A DNA stretch of 64,000 nt from Muribaculaceae bacterium (GCA_017557665.1 JAFYYI010000034.1:124001-188000); one strand, 5' to 3'. Numbered from the stretch's first letter, positions 7,672-16,486 are shown. Program-made: numbers and translations. Notes: generated by a model from the sequence alone, not told the origin.

Positions 7672-9303
7672 ATGAAAAGGAGCTTGCCCATCTGGCTTAC
7701 ACTAGCCATTGCTGTGATAGCATTTGCGGCAGGACTCCTCGTTGACCGTCATTGTCTACGCACTGAGAGTACTGTAAGCACTGTACCCAAAGATAAGCGT
7801 AGTCCAAAAGTCAAAGCCGTTCTTGACCTTATAGCAACGGAATATGTGGACACGGTAAGCCCGGCGAAACTGATGGAAAAGAGCATACCACTCATCTTGA
7901 GAGGACTTGACCCCCACACCAGTTACTTTGACGCCAAGAATTACAAAATTTCCAAGGATAAACCTGATGGCGTGATTCCCGACATCGGCATTGTCTTCAT
8001 CACCATCAACGACAGCATCTTTGTTGAATGCACCGTTCCTAATGGACCTGGTGACAAAGCCGGCCTCATGCCTGGTGACCGCATCACGGTGGTAGACAGC
8101 AAACCCATCACCAGCGAAGACATCACCGCTGGCCAAGTCATGAAACTCATGAGCGGGCCAGACGGCAGCAAGCTGACCATAGGTGTTCAACGCCACGGCA
8201 TCAAAAAGCCATTGGAATTCACTGTTATCCGCGAAAGAATCAGGGACCGTTCCATCGGGTCATTTTACATGCTTGACAAGAACACCGGCTACGTCAAGGT
8301 CAATGTGTTTGAACGCAACACCTATAATGATTTTGTCAAGGCGCTGACCCAATTGCGCGATGAAGGCGCCAAGCGATATATGATTGACCTGCGCGGCAAT
8401 GGTGGCGGCTATGTGGAAATCGCGGTGCTGATGGCCAATGAGTTCCTGCAGTCGGGTGATCACATTGTCTCGACACGCGGCCGCCACAAGCAGAATGATC
8501 GACACTACACCAGCGACGGCAAAGGCGCTTTCAAGAACGCTGAAGTGGCCGTGCTCATCGACGAATTCAGCGCCAGCGCCAGTGAGATTTTTGCCGGCGC
8601 CTTGCAGGATAATGACCGCGGCCTGATTGTCGGCCGCCGCTCCTATGGCAAGGGTCTTGTACAGAAAGACTTTACCCTACCCGACAGCAGCATCCTCCGC
8701 TTGGCAGTCGCTCGTTATTACACGCCCAGCGGCCGCTGTATCCAGAAAGACTACGAGCAAGGAGTCAACAATTATAGCCAAGAGCTGCTGGAACGCTACC
8801 AGCGAGGAGAGGCATACTACCGCGACAGCGTCAAGATAGACAAGAGTCAGAAATATACCACAAGACATGGGCGCACGGTCTACGGCGGTGGCGGCATCAT
8901 TCCCGACATCTTCGTGCCATTCGACCTAGACGGTATCACCATTTACTATGTTGACGTTAAAAATGCAGGCTTACTGCAACGCTTTGCATTTTCTTACTGC
9001 GAGAAAAACCGCGCATCGCTCAACAAGATGCAGGATTACAAACAATTCATGAGAACCACCCCGATTGACAACGAGTTGATTAAAGAGTTTGCCAGCTTTG
9101 CCGCTACCGAAGGCATTGCTCCTCAATGGCATGCCATCAGCCAATCCCGTGATGTGATATTGACAACGCTGAAAGCTCAAATCGCCCGTGACATCTTTGG
9201 TCCGATAGCTTATGCCTCTATCATGAACCGCAACGACAATACTGTCCTCACTGCACTAAAAGCACTCGATCGTCACAAAGCAGCCTTCCCGATTACCGAT
9301 TGA
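7672..9303 (+). CDS. S41 C-terminal processing protease, copy 2 (tandem paralogue)
   Basis: Same architecture as the gene just upstream: N-terminal anchor, PDZ, catalytic dyad Ser302 in SASASEIF and Lys327 in SYGKGLVQ, and a long C-terminal extension. The catalytic core and C-terminus are close to copy 1. The N-terminal third is diverged, and the PDZ carboxylate-binding loop reads IPDIGIV instead of FSGIGIS. Its 5' part also uses less biased codons by eye. Both dyads are intact, so this looks like duplication followed by change of substrate recognition rather than decay. Confidence 0.93.
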   Translation: MKRSLPIWLTLAIAVIAFAAGLLVDRHCLRTESTVSTVPKDKRSPKVKAVLDLIATEYVDTVSPAKLMEKSIPLILRGLDPHTSYFDAKNYKISKDKPDGVIPDIGIVFITINDSIFVECTVPNGPGDKAGLMPGDRITVVDSKPITSEDITAGQVMKLMSGPDGSKLTIGVQRHGIKKPLEFTVIRERIRDRSIGSFYMLDKNTGYVKVNVFERNTYNDFVKALTQLRDEGAKRYMIDLRGNGGGYVEIAVLMANEFLQSGDHIVSTRGRHKQNDRHYTSDGKGAFKNAEVAVLIDEFSASASEIFAGALQDNDRGLIVGRRSYGKGLVQKDFTLPDSSILRLAVARYYTPSGRCIQKDYEQGVNNYSQELLERYQRGEAYYRDSVKIDKSQKYTTRHGRTVYGGGGIIPDIFVPFDLDGITIYYVDVKNAGLLQRFAFSYCEKNRASLNKMQDYKQFMRTTPIDNELIKEFASFAATEGIAPQWHAISQSRDVILTTLKAQIARDIFGPIAYASIMNRNDNTVLTALKALDRHKAAFPITD

Positions 9304-9322
9304 ATCTATCGGTAAGGTCATG

Positions 9323-9367
9323 AAAAAAACATCAGGACGAGGCAGAGGTCATCTGTCCCGTCCTGAT
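9323..9367 (-). terminator. Terminator between convergent genes (T-tract on - strand)
   Basis: A 9-bp stem ATCAGGACG/CGTCCTGAT (9331-9367) with further pairing inside is followed on the - strand by a run of seven T (9323-9329). It ends the 9455-9859 gene and may also slow + strand read-through from the S41 pair. Confidence 0.8.
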
Positions 9368-9454
9368 TCATTTCATTAAAGAATCCTCGAAGGATTCATC
9401 AGCGTTCAATCTTAATTGACTGAGTGCTCGATTTTGATGCTTGGCATCAAGCCA

Positions 9455-9859
9455 TTAATTGGCCTTGGCACTCAAAGTCTTTTTGCGAATGGTGACCGGT
9501 CCGTTACGGAAGTTGTACTTGTCACCTCGCGGAGTGAGGAAGTCGATGTGTTTGCGCAGACGCGGTCCCATCTTGTCCTTCACTACCCACTCACCATTGA
9601 TGGAGGGAGTAGATTCACTCTCAACAATAATCACGTCGCCCATCTTGAAGCCATATTGCTTAAACATGTCATGCGAAAGGGCGACCCATCGAATCTGATA
9701 GTTTTTCAACTTATCATAATTGATTCGGTCTCCGCTTGCTGTTACCCAACCACAGCCACCCATCCCCGGGTGGTATTTGGTGGCGTGCAATGTATATTCC
9801 TGCCCAAAAGCAGTCACAGCAATCACAACAGCAAGCGCTAAAAATAATCGTCTTAGCAT
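9455..9859 (-). CDS. Small secreted 3D/double-psi barrel-like protein
   Basis: The 134-aa product has a signal peptide (cleavage after ~TAFG/Q). The mature part follows the order of a 3D domain (the barrel at the C-terminus of MltA and in Gram-positive Rpf-like proteins): TASGDRI, then VALSHDMF..YGFKMGDVIIVES, then VVKDKMGPRLRKHIDFL where classic 3D has the D-T-G...IKG..ID motif. The D-T-G acidic motif is not conserved (DKM), so catalysis is uncertain. A complete promoter lies upstream and its own terminator downstream, so it is monocistronic. Confidence 0.62.
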   Translation of the reverse strand: MLRRLFLALAVVIAVTAFGQEYTLHATKYHPGMGGCGWVTASGDRINYDKLKNYQIRWVALSHDMFKQYGFKMGDVIIVESESTPSINGEWVVKDKMGPRLRKHIDFLTPRGDKYNFRNGPVTIRKKTLSAKAN

Positions 9860-9885
9860 AAGTTGTTAGTAATTGGTTCGTGATG

Positions 9886-9917
9886 CAAAGGTATGATAAT
9901 CATCTGAATTGACCAAA
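9886..9917 (-). promoter_or_regulatory. Promoter of the 3D-like protein gene
   Basis: On the - strand: TTTG (9914-9917), 20 bp, TACCTTTG (9886-9893), about 23 nt before the start codon. Full match to the Bacteroidetes consensus. Confidence 0.8.
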
Positions 9918-9998
9918 TTTTCGGCCAACAAAGTGCCCGTCGGCTGGCCGTCAAAATGCCGTTAAAGCCAGTGTTAATAGGCGATTGCGGCCAGTCGT

Positions 9999-10030
9999 CC
10001 CAAGGGGGCAAAAAAAGTGCCCAACTTGGG
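9999..10030 (-). terminator. Possible terminator of the ABC importer cluster
   Basis: Nested stems CCCAAG/CTTGGG (outer) and GGGCA/TGCCC (inner) surround an A/T run, 44 nt past the stop of the ATPase gene. The T-run lies in the loop rather than after the stem, so the call is weak. Confidence 0.4.
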
Positions 10031-10073
10031 AAAATTTTCAATTTCTCAAGGCCATCAACAAGCGAAAAAGCTA

Positions 10074-10859
10074 TCAGAAAGAGTAGTCCAGGATTTGAGG
10101 ATTGAAGTGGATTTCGCGATTTTCGAAGAGGCGATTCATAGCCCCATCGGCTACCAAATCCTGAGTTGTCCCGGTGAGGACCTGGCGATCGGTGGTAATA
10201 AGCCAGAGTTCATCGGCCAGCATGAGGGACTGGGAGATGTCGTGACTGGAAAGGAGGACGGCCTTACCGCGGTCATGGGCGAGGGTCTGCAGCAGGCGCA
10301 TGGTCTCGATGCGGCTTGCCACGTCAAGAAATGCCGTCGGCTCATCTAGAATGATGATAGGTGTCTGCTGTGCCAGAGCACGGGCTATCATCGCCTTCTG
10401 GCGCTCGCCATCACTCAGCGATGCCATATACTCACTTGCTTTGCCAATGATACCAGCATCGCACATCGCCTGATGAACGATTTCACGATCCTTGTCGTCG
10501 AGTCGTCCCAAGAAACCCGTGTGCGGCTGACGTCCCAATCCCACCAGTTCGGTAACCGTGAGAGCACCTGCCTGAATGCGCTCGGTTGAGACAAGGCCAA
10601 TGGTGCGTGAACGATCCTTTTGGCTCATGGTCAACAGGTTCCTGCCATTCACCTCAATGGAACCACTCAAGGGTCGCTCATCACAAGTGAGCGCGCGCAA
10701 GAGGGTGGATTTGCCGGCACCGTTCTGGCCAAGTAATGCTACCAGCTTCCCTTTCTCGAGATTGAGGTTCAAGCCACTGAGCAAAGTCACCTGCTGGTTA
10801 CCATTGCGGTAACCGACTGCGAGTTCACGGGTTGTCAATATGGAATTTTCGTTTTTCAT
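10074..10859 (-). CDS. ABC importer ATP-binding protein (FecE/BtuD family)
   Basis: ATPase of an importer for iron-siderophore, haem or cobalamin. The Walker A GQNGAGKST (~39-47), signature LSDGERQ (in place of LSGGQ, common in this subfamily), Walker B IIILDEP and H-loop SSHD are all present in 261 aa. The permease gene is 18 bp upstream and the binding-protein gene precedes that, giving the order binding protein, permease, ATPase. No cobalamin riboswitch or Fur-like box was seen, so the substrate is open. Confidence 0.94.
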   Translation of the reverse strand: MKNENSILTTRELAVGYRNGNQQVTLLSGLNLNLEKGKLVALLGQNGAGKSTLLRALTCDERPLSGSIEVNGRNLLTMSQKDRSRTIGLVSTERIQAGALTVTELVGLGRQPHTGFLGRLDDKDREIVHQAMCDAGIIGKASEYMASLSDGERQKAMIARALAQQTPIIILDEPTAFLDVASRIETMRLLQTLAHDRGKAVLLSSHDISQSLMLADELWLITTDRQVLTGTTQDLVADGAMNRLFENREIHFNPQILDYSF

Positions 10860-10877
10860 CAGTTTTTCAGCTAATCG

Positions 10878-11921
10878 CTAATTGAAATATTGGATGCGAC
10901 GACGGTTCAGGATGATATACAGAATTATCGGCACACCGATAATGGGTGTGATGGCATTGATGGGAATGATGCCATGCGGATTGTTCACGCTCACCAGTGC
11001 ACATAACAAGGCGATGACCGCACCTGCCAGCATCGTGGAAGGCACCAGTCGAGCATGGTTGCTGGTGCCGAGAGACATGCGCGCGATGTGGGGCACGACG
11101 AGTCCGATGAAGCCAATGGGACCGCAGAAGGCAGTCACCACTGCAGTCAAGACGCCCGTGATGATGAGCAGGATGTTGCGAGTCCTGGACACGTTGATGC
11201 CCAAGTTGCGGGCATAGCGGGCCCCAAGTAATAAAGCGTTCAGCGGCTTGACCATCAACAATGAGGCGATGAGAGCCAAGAAGATGACACCGGCATAGAT
11301 CGGCATCTGCGCCGCGCTCACGCCAGAGAAGTTACCGAATCCCCAAGCGACATAATTGTGAACGCCTTCCTCGGTTGCCACAGAGTTGAGCAGCTGGACA
11401 ACACTGGAGGTGAGATAGCTGACAAGGATACCGATGATGAGCAGCATCGTGTTACTGCGCACGATGGCCGAGAAGGCAATGAGCACAACAAGCACTACGC
11501 CAGCACCCAACAATGCTCCGACAAGGACAGCGATGTAACTGCCGACGTTTCCTCCCAACAGGCCTCCCAATGAGCCACCCATTGCCAAAATGACAATAGC
11601 GACACCCAGACCCGCGCCAGACGACACGCCAAGAATTGAGGGTCCGGCCAAGGGGTTATTAAACGTCGTCTGCAACAACAGACCAGAAACCGACAATGCC
11701 GCGCCGGCCAATGCCGCCGTGACAATCATTGGGATGCGTGACTGCAGGATGATGATGTCCCAAGCCTTGTTGCCGCTACCCTTGCCCGAAATGATGTCGG
11801 TAATACTGCCGACAGGGATATCCACAGAACCGAACAGAAGACATGCCAGCACCAACAGCACAAGCAGTACCGTCAAAGCAAGCATTGTAATGATATAGCG
11901 GTTTTGGGACATTGGAGTCAC
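10878..11921 (-). CDS. FecCD/BtuC-type ABC transporter permease
   Basis: Polytopic inner-membrane permease, 347 aa with about nine to ten hydrophobic helices. Family signatures include LAGAALSVSGLLLQ and NPLAGPSILGVSSGAGLG near the N-terminal third, and CGPIGFIGLVVPHIAR near the C-terminus, the segment that couples to the ATPase. The ATG at 11912 (MSQNR) is an equally possible start. A short repeat of ATTAGGA lies between it and the upstream binding-protein gene. Confidence 0.95.
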   Translation of the reverse strand: MTPMSQNRYIITMLALTVLLVLLVLACLLFGSVDIPVGSITDIISGKGSGNKAWDIIILQSRIPMIVTAALAGAALSVSGLLLQTTFNNPLAGPSILGVSSGAGLGVAIVILAMGGSLGGLLGGNVGSYIAVLVGALLGAGVVLVVLIAFSAIVRSNTMLLIIGILVSYLTSSVVQLLNSVATEEGVHNYVAWGFGNFSGVSAAQMPIYAGVIFLALIASLLMVKPLNALLLGARYARNLGINVSRTRNILLIITGVLTAVVTAFCGPIGFIGLVVPHIARMSLGTSNHARLVPSTMLAGAVIALLCALVSVNNPHGIIPINAITPIIGVPIILYIILNRRRIQYFN

Positions 11922-11925
11922 GAAT

Positions 11926-11949
11926 TAGGAGTTAGGAATTAGGAATTAA
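11926..11949. repeat. Short TTAGGA-type tandem repeat
   Basis: GAATTAGGAGTTAGGAATTA plus a further AGGAATTA: three imperfect 8-bp units in the spacer between the permease and the binding-protein gene. Belongs to the same class of low-complexity TAG spacers as 61.67 and 63.1 kb. Confidence 0.55.
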
Positions 11950-13076
11950 TTGATATGGTGATACATCTGCGGTTCAAAACCCGGGAAGAGTTCGGGATGT
12001 AAGATAGCTGCGAACTCATGCAGGAGAACCTCGGGATGGAACGGGATGCGGTCAAAAAAGCGAGTCTTGTCGGTATCGCACACATAGACGCGCTTGTTCT
12101 TGAAGGCCGCCATCTCCTTGTTCAAGTCATAGGCACCCTGCAAATCCTTGAGGGATGTGATATTGGTCCACTTGATGAACCAGTAGTCGGCATTCTGGGC
12201 CACGGCAAGCACTTGGTTGAAATCGAGTGCCAACGATCCTGTGTTCTTATCATCAGCCCAAAGGTATTGGCCTCCGGCATCAGCCAAGATGCGCGCCATA
12301 TAGCTCTCACCACCGGGGACATTCCACACGCCACTAATCACCATTTCGGTCACGACAGTGGGGCGGGATTCGGCACCTGCCGCCTTCTCCTTCATCTCGT
12401 TATAGGCTTCCACAACAGCATTGTAAAGGCTGTCGGCCTCCTGGCGTTTTCCCACCAGTTCGCCATAAAACTTCATCCATTCGGCCCTGCCGAGCGGATC
12501 ATATTCCAGATAGTCGGCACACTCGATGATGGGAATGTCCAGATTGGCAATCTGGCCGTAGCTGGCATCCTGGTAAGGAGATAAAAGAATGGCATCGGGC
12601 TGCATGTTGATGACCTTTTCCACGGTTGGGTTCATCGAGTTGCCACAGTCGGCAATTTCACCTTTGTCCACTCCATCAATCAACGTGGAGTCGATGAAAT
12701 ATTGCTTGTCCACGATTCCCTTCACCACATCAAGAGCACCGAGTTCACCCAGCAGACTCGTGTGAACCGACGAATAGACCAACGCACGCTGCACGGGAGT
12801 GCGCACCACGGTGCCCTCGGGCAAATCGGCGGGCAGTACCGAGTCACGAGGAACCAGGATATAGCTGTGCAGCACCCCACCCTTCCAGGGATCGGCGACA
12901 GTGACCATGGTATATCCAGCCTCACGCTGCATCGAGAGTAAGCGTGCGTGAGTAATCACTTTTCCATCGGCAACCATGCCTCCAGGAGTGTTATTACCGC
13001 TCCTGAAGCAAGCTGTCAACATCAACGTTGAGAAGAGAAAGGCAAGCAGCCAATATCGTTGTACAATCAGTCTCAT
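11946..13076 (-). CDS. ABC importer substrate-binding lipoprotein (BtuF/FecB-like)
   Basis: Class III periplasmic binding protein of 376 aa with a signal peptide and lipobox (LTAC, Cys23). Segments typical of the helical-backbone family include RALVYSSVHTSLLGELGALD, VEKVINMQPDAILLS, then WMKFYGELVGKRQEAD and NKRVYVCDTDK. It is membrane-anchored and delivers ligand to the permease encoded 24 bp downstream. Iron-siderophore, haem or cobalamin are all compatible; nothing in the sequence decides. Confidence 0.9.
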   Translation of the reverse strand: MRLIVQRYWLLAFLFSTLMLTACFRSGNNTPGGMVADGKVITHARLLSMQREAGYTMVTVADPWKGGVLHSYILVPRDSVLPADLPEGTVVRTPVQRALVYSSVHTSLLGELGALDVVKGIVDKQYFIDSTLIDGVDKGEIADCGNSMNPTVEKVINMQPDAILLSPYQDASYGQIANLDIPIIECADYLEYDPLGRAEWMKFYGELVGKRQEADSLYNAVVEAYNEMKEKAAGAESRPTVVTEMVISGVWNVPGGESYMARILADAGGQYLWADDKNTGSLALDFNQVLAVAQNADYWFIKWTNITSLKDLQGAYDLNKEMAAFKNKRVYVCDTDKTRFFDRIPFHPEVLLHEFAAILHPELFPGFEPQMYHHIN

Positions 13077-13096
13077 AGATTCATTTGATATTTGTT

Positions 13097-13774
13097 TTAT
13101 TCTTGATTAGTGATGATATCAAGAATATAGGGACGCATGATGTCTTGGGTGGCACGGTCCACATACTTGTAGAAGTATTCCTTGATGATGGACCGCTTCT
13201 TGTAATCCCTCATGCCCTCATAACGCATTTGCAAGTCATGATAGTCCTCCAGCAAGTCAATCAACACCTCGGGAGTCACCTTGAGTATCTTACGGTTCAA
13301 GAAGTCGAAATAGTAGTAGTCAACCGCCTCTTCAAAAAACTCATCATCCGCATATTCACCCATCAAGACACTCTTTACACTTAATCCCGCATAAGTTGCA
13401 AAGGCAATTTTTTCGTTAAAGAAAACAGGGACAAAGCCGTGCAACTTGCGCACATCGCCCTTGAAGTCTTTTCTCAGGGACTGACTGCTAATGAGCCAAA
13501 TGCTGTCGCCGAGAGTCACAGCTAGATGTTCGTTGGCAATCAGTTCATTGAGCTGCTCATCACCTGTCGAGATATAAATCTCATAAGGCGTGAGAACTTC
13601 AATATAAGGATCCATCAACATTGCTACAGGCGACATGTCCATCATCTGCTCCCATGTGTCATAAAAATAGACGGTGTCGATGGGGGCAGTATCAGCAGCG
13701 GTATCATCGGCAGCAGCTCGAAGGGAAACTACCGCCAATGCGACCATTAAAACATATTTTAACCAGTTTTTCAT
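13097..13774 (-). CDS. Unknown secreted protein, paralogue of the next upstream gene
   Basis: I do not recognise the family. The 225-aa product has a signal peptide (cleaved near AAA/DD) and no lipobox. Landmarks shared with the product of 13833-14501 are DTVYFYD.WEQMM, a proline-bounded ..EVLTPYEIYIS, LGDSIWLIS, FKGD...L..F.PVFFNEK and a basic C-terminal helix RYEGMRDYKKR.I..Y. The two genes are a tandem duplication (58 bp apart), expressed ahead of the ABC importer. No enzyme motif is visible. Confidence 0.8.
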   Translation of the reverse strand: MKNWLKYVLMVALAVVSLRAAADDTAADTAPIDTVYFYDTWEQMMDMSPVAMLMDPYIEVLTPYEIYISTGDEQLNELIANEHLAVTLGDSIWLISSQSLRKDFKGDVRKLHGFVPVFFNEKIAFATYAGLSVKSVLMGEYADDEFFEEAVDYYYFDFLNRKILKVTPEVLIDLLEDYHDLQMRYEGMRDYKKRSIIKEYFYKYVDRATQDIMRPYILDIITNQE

Positions 13775-13832
13775 ATCACTAGGGATGATTCATTAATAAC
13801 AAGCAAGCATTTCACCTTTCAAGAGGAACACA

Positions 13833-14501
13833 TCACTTTACCAAGTCAAGGATATAAGGGTGCATGACGTCGGAGGTCACTCGGTCCACATATTGCAGGA
13901 AGTAATCCTGTATGACAGGCCGCTTCTTGTAATCCTTCATGCTCTCATATCGTATCAACAGGTCATGATATTCCTCCAACAGGTCGCTCAACACTTCGGC
14001 GGTGACCCGAAGTACCTTGCGCTCCTTAAAATCCAGATAATAACAGTCCATGACGTGCGAGTAATCAAAGTCTTCTCCAGCACCTCCCATCAGGATATCG
14101 CCCACACTCAAGTTCTGCCCCTGACCCACATAGGTCAAATAGGCCACTTTTTCGTTGAAAAACACGGGGATGAACTTGTAATCGTTCAGCCGGTCGGTAT
14201 CGCCCTTGAAATTCTTCTTCAAGAAAGTGCTGCTGATGAGCCAGATGCTGTCACCCAATGTTGCCGCCAAGTGGTCATTGAGTTTATAGTCACTGGCAGA
14301 TTTGTAAATGTCAATCTCGTAAGGAGTATAGATTTCTATCACAGGCGAAACAACCATTTCAGACGGAGTTTTGTTCATCATCTGTTCCCACGAGTCATAG
14401 AAATAGACCGTGTCGCGTGGCAGAGAGAAAATGGCAGCACAATGCTCGGAGCACATCGTCAATGCCACTGCTAACAAGACAAATCGTAACCAGTTTTTCA
14501 T
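13833..14501 (-). CDS. Unknown secreted protein, tandem paralogue
   Basis: 222 aa with a signal peptide (MKNWLRFVLLAVAL start, nearly the same as its neighbour's). It shares the full length and order of motifs with the 13097-13774 product, including LGDSIWLIS, PVFFNEK and the late YDYKKR-type basic helix, but has diverged elsewhere. It sits 13 bp after maf on the - strand and is probably co-transcribed with maf. Function unknown; I would look for a role at the cell envelope because of the signal peptide. Confidence 0.8.
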   Translation of the reverse strand: MKNWLRFVLLAVALTMCSEHCAAIFSLPRDTVYFYDSWEQMMNKTPSEMVVSPVIEIYTPYEIDIYKSASDYKLNDHLAATLGDSIWLISSTFLKKNFKGDTDRLNDYKFIPVFFNEKVAYLTYVGQGQNLSVGDILMGGAGEDFDYSHVMDCYYLDFKERKVLRVTAEVLSDLLEEYHDLLIRYESMKDYKKRPVIQDYFLQYVDRVTSDVMHPYILDLVK

Positions 14502-14514
14502 ATCTATCAGATAA

Positions 14515-15099
14515 TTAGAACGTTTTCAACAATTGATAGAGTTTGCGCGTGGGCAGACCCATCACATTGTAGAAGTCACCATTAATGCCCGAAATGCCGA
14601 TGTTGCCAATCCATTCCTGAATGCCATAGGCTCCGGCCTTATCTAAAGGGCGGTAATGCTTGATGTAATAGTCAATCTCGTCGTCGGTGAGGTTGGCAAA
14701 GTGGACGATGCTGGTGTCGGCAAACGACTCGCAGCGGTCGGCCGTGGTGACACACACGCCGCTGATGACACGGTGAGCGCGCCCCGACAGGGCTCGCAGC
14801 ATGCGATGAGCGTCGGCCTCGCCTGTGGGCTTACCCAACACAGCGTCATCGAGCACCACAACGGTGTCGGCCGTGATGAGCAACTCGTTCTCCTTCAAGG
14901 GATGCCCCTCGGCCTTGATGCGAGCGAGATAGACAGGAATCTCCTCGACGGGAAGATTGGTGGGATAAGTCTCATCAATACCCTTGATGGCCTCGACACG
15001 GAAAGTCACTCCCATGTCATTCAAGAGTTCACGGCGGCGGGGCGAGTTACTGCCCAGCACGACGTCATATTTTTCCAAATTATTGAGCATTGTCGTCAA
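14515..15099 (-). CDS. maf: Maf family nucleoside triphosphate pyrophosphatase
   Basis: House-cleaning pyrophosphatase acting on dTTP/UTP and modified nucleotides. SNSPRRRELL (~residue 18) is the Maf N-terminal signature, ADTVV (~74) holds the catalytic aspartate, and YGIQEW....I..I.GD..NVMGLP closes the family pattern. 194 aa is normal. The start overlaps the end of the upstream DUF2520 gene by 20 bp, which suggests translational coupling; the ATG at 15090 is an alternative. Confidence 0.95.
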   Translation of the reverse strand: MTTMLNNLEKYDVVLGSNSPRRRELLNDMGVTFRVEAIKGIDETYPTNLPVEEIPVYLARIKAEGHPLKENELLITADTVVVLDDAVLGKPTGEADAHRMLRALSGRAHRVISGVCVTTADRCESFADTSIVHFANLTDDEIDYYIKHYRPLDKAGAYGIQEWIGNIGISGINGDFYNVMGLPTRKLYQLLKTF

Positions 15100-15859
15100 T
15101 CGGATTTCGGTTCATAATGGAATCAGAAAGCAGACGGTAAATATCGCGTTTGTCTCCATCAAGTGATGCCAGATGCCTGTCGATGACCTGGGTGTCGTGA
15201 CGTATTGCAGGCCCTGTCTGGGAGCGCGACGGCGAGAGGCGGTCGAGTTTGTCCACTGTAGTGCGGATCAGCGGTTTCATCGCTTCAAAAGAGAGGTCGG
15301 CGTCAGCGAGCACTTCACTGGCCAGCGTCCACATGTGATTGGCAAAGTTGCACGAGAACACCGAAGCGACATGGAGTTGTCGACGTTGGTCACTGTCGGC
15401 CTCTGTGACATGACAGGAGAGCAATTGGGCCAAAGAACGCAGGTCATCAAGAGCGCTGCTGTTATTGGCTTCAATAAAGAAATGCACCTCGTCGAGGGGG
15501 ACAACCATCTCACGCGAGAAAGATTGCATGGGCCACATCACGCCACAACGGGCACGGCGACCCTCGAAGAGGTCTATCGGTTTGCTGCCCGAGGTGTGAA
15601 CCCACAGGGCACCGTTGTCGGGCACAGCGGCAATGACATCAGCGATAACATCATCACGAACCGCGATGATATAGGCATCGGCATCAGGGACAAGCGCCTG
15701 CAGGTCATCGGTAGCGTCCTTGCAACCGACGGCATCAGCCAGTTCACGGGCATGCGCCAACTGGCGGCTGTAAATCTGAGCCACCTCGGCATGCGCCACC
15801 AATCCATGAGCCAAACTGGTCGCCACATTACCGGAACCAATAATCACCACTCGTTTCAT
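15080..15859 (-). CDS. DUF2520 Rossmann-fold NAD(P)-binding protein
   Basis: The N-terminal VVIIGSGNVATSLA is a G-x-G-x-x-A/G nucleotide-binding fingerprint, followed by a strand-helix pattern to ~residue 130. The C-terminal half is the helical DUF2520 domain (VASVFSCNFANHMW). These proteins resemble ketopantoate reductase/pyrroline reductase folds but have no settled substrate. 259 aa. It overlaps maf, an arrangement I associate with Bacteroidetes. Own promoter at 15880-15911, divergent from msrA. Confidence 0.85.
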   Translation of the reverse strand: MKRVVIIGSGNVATSLAHGLVAHAEVAQIYSRQLAHARELADAVGCKDATDDLQALVPDADAYIIAVRDDVIADVIAAVPDNGALWVHTSGSKPIDLFEGRRARCGVMWPMQSFSREMVVPLDEVHFFIEANNSSALDDLRSLAQLLSCHVTEADSDQRRQLHVASVFSCNFANHMWTLASEVLADADLSFEAMKPLIRTTVDKLDRLSPSRSQTGPAIRHDTQVIDRHLASLDGDKRDIYRLLSDSIMNRNPIDDNAQ

Positions 15860-15879
15860 CTGCTTGCTTTATTCTAGTG

Positions 15880-15911
15880 CAAAGATACATTTAAGACTCG
15901 AATTGGGCAAG
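15880..15911 (-). promoter_or_regulatory. Promoter of the DUF2520-maf cluster
   Basis: - strand: CTTG (15908-15911), 20 bp, TATCTTTG (15880-15887), about 20 nt before the ATG. It probably drives the cluster down through maf and possibly on to the ABC importer. Confidence 0.7.
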
Positions 15912-15929
15912 AAAGTTTAAGCAAATTGC

Positions 15930-15960
15930 TTGCACAGACGGCCGAGTTGCACTATCTTTG
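15930..15960 (+). promoter_or_regulatory. Promoter of msrA
   Basis: TTG (15930-15932), 20 bp, TATCTTTG (15953-15960). It lies downstream of the earliest in-frame ATG (15926), so translation must begin later, at 15983. The - strand promoter of DUF2520 is back to back with it. Confidence 0.75.
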
Positions 15961-15982
15961 TGGAAACAATGACCAAAGAGAT

Positions 15983-16486
15983 ATGAAAGAGATTTATTAC
16001 GCAGGCGGATGCTTCTGGGGAACAGAGCATTACTTCAAGCTGGTGAATGGTGTTGTAGAGACTCACGTGGGCTATGCCAACGGAAATACCGAGAACCCAA
16101 CTTACAAGGAAGTGTGTACCGACAAGACCGGTTTTGCCGAGACGGTTCACATCGTGTATGACCCCGAAATCATTTCATTAGAGTTCCTGACCGAGATGTA
16201 TTTCAAAGCCATCGACCCGACGAGTGTGAATCAGCAGGGTCATGACAAGGGCACCCAGTACCGCACAGGAATCTACTATACCGACGAGAGCGACCTGCCG
16301 ACGCTGCAGAAAGTGTATGACCGCGTACAGGCTGAGGTAAAGTTGCGTCTGGCTGTGGAATTGCTGCCGCTCAAGAATTTCTATACCGCCGAGGAGTATC
16401 ATCAGGACTACCTGGACAAAAATCCCGACGGATATTGTCACCTACCACTAGAACTGTTTGAGATGGCTAAGCGGGCCAACAGATGA
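15983..16486 (+). CDS. msrA: Peptide methionine sulfoxide reductase A
   Basis: Reduces methionine-S-sulfoxide in proteins. GGCFWG at residues 8-13 holds the catalytic Cys10. The later DPTSVNQQGHDKGTQYRTGIYY and EEYHQDYL segments are MsrA signatures. The start at 15983 gives 167 aa, normal for the family. An ATG 57 bp upstream is excluded because the predicted promoter lies inside that extension. A second cysteine in YCHLPLELF near the C-terminus may be the resolving residue. No MsrB domain is fused. Confidence 0.96.
   Translation: MKEIYYAGGCFWGTEHYFKLVNGVVETHVGYANGNTENPTYKEVCTDKTGFAETVHIVYDPEIISLEFLTEMYFKAIDPTSVNQQGHDKGTQYRTGIYYTDESDLPTLQKVYDRVQAEVKLRLAVELLPLKNFYTAEEYHQDYLDKNPDGYCHLPLELFEMAKRANR

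Noticed and set aside
6062..7672. Long open frame (536 aa) on the - strand antisense to the first S41 protease
   Set aside because: The sense frame has a complete protease with dyad and PDZ; the antisense frame is a codon-bias shadow with no domain.
9860..13130. Cobalamin or other riboswitch for the ABC importer
   Set aside because: The spaces between importer genes are under 30 bp and the upstream DUF2520 leader is too short; no B12-box-like sequence seen.
15926..15982. N-terminal extension of MsrA from ATG 15926
   Set aside because: The predicted promoter is inside it; the MsrA family begins close to the GGCFWG motif.
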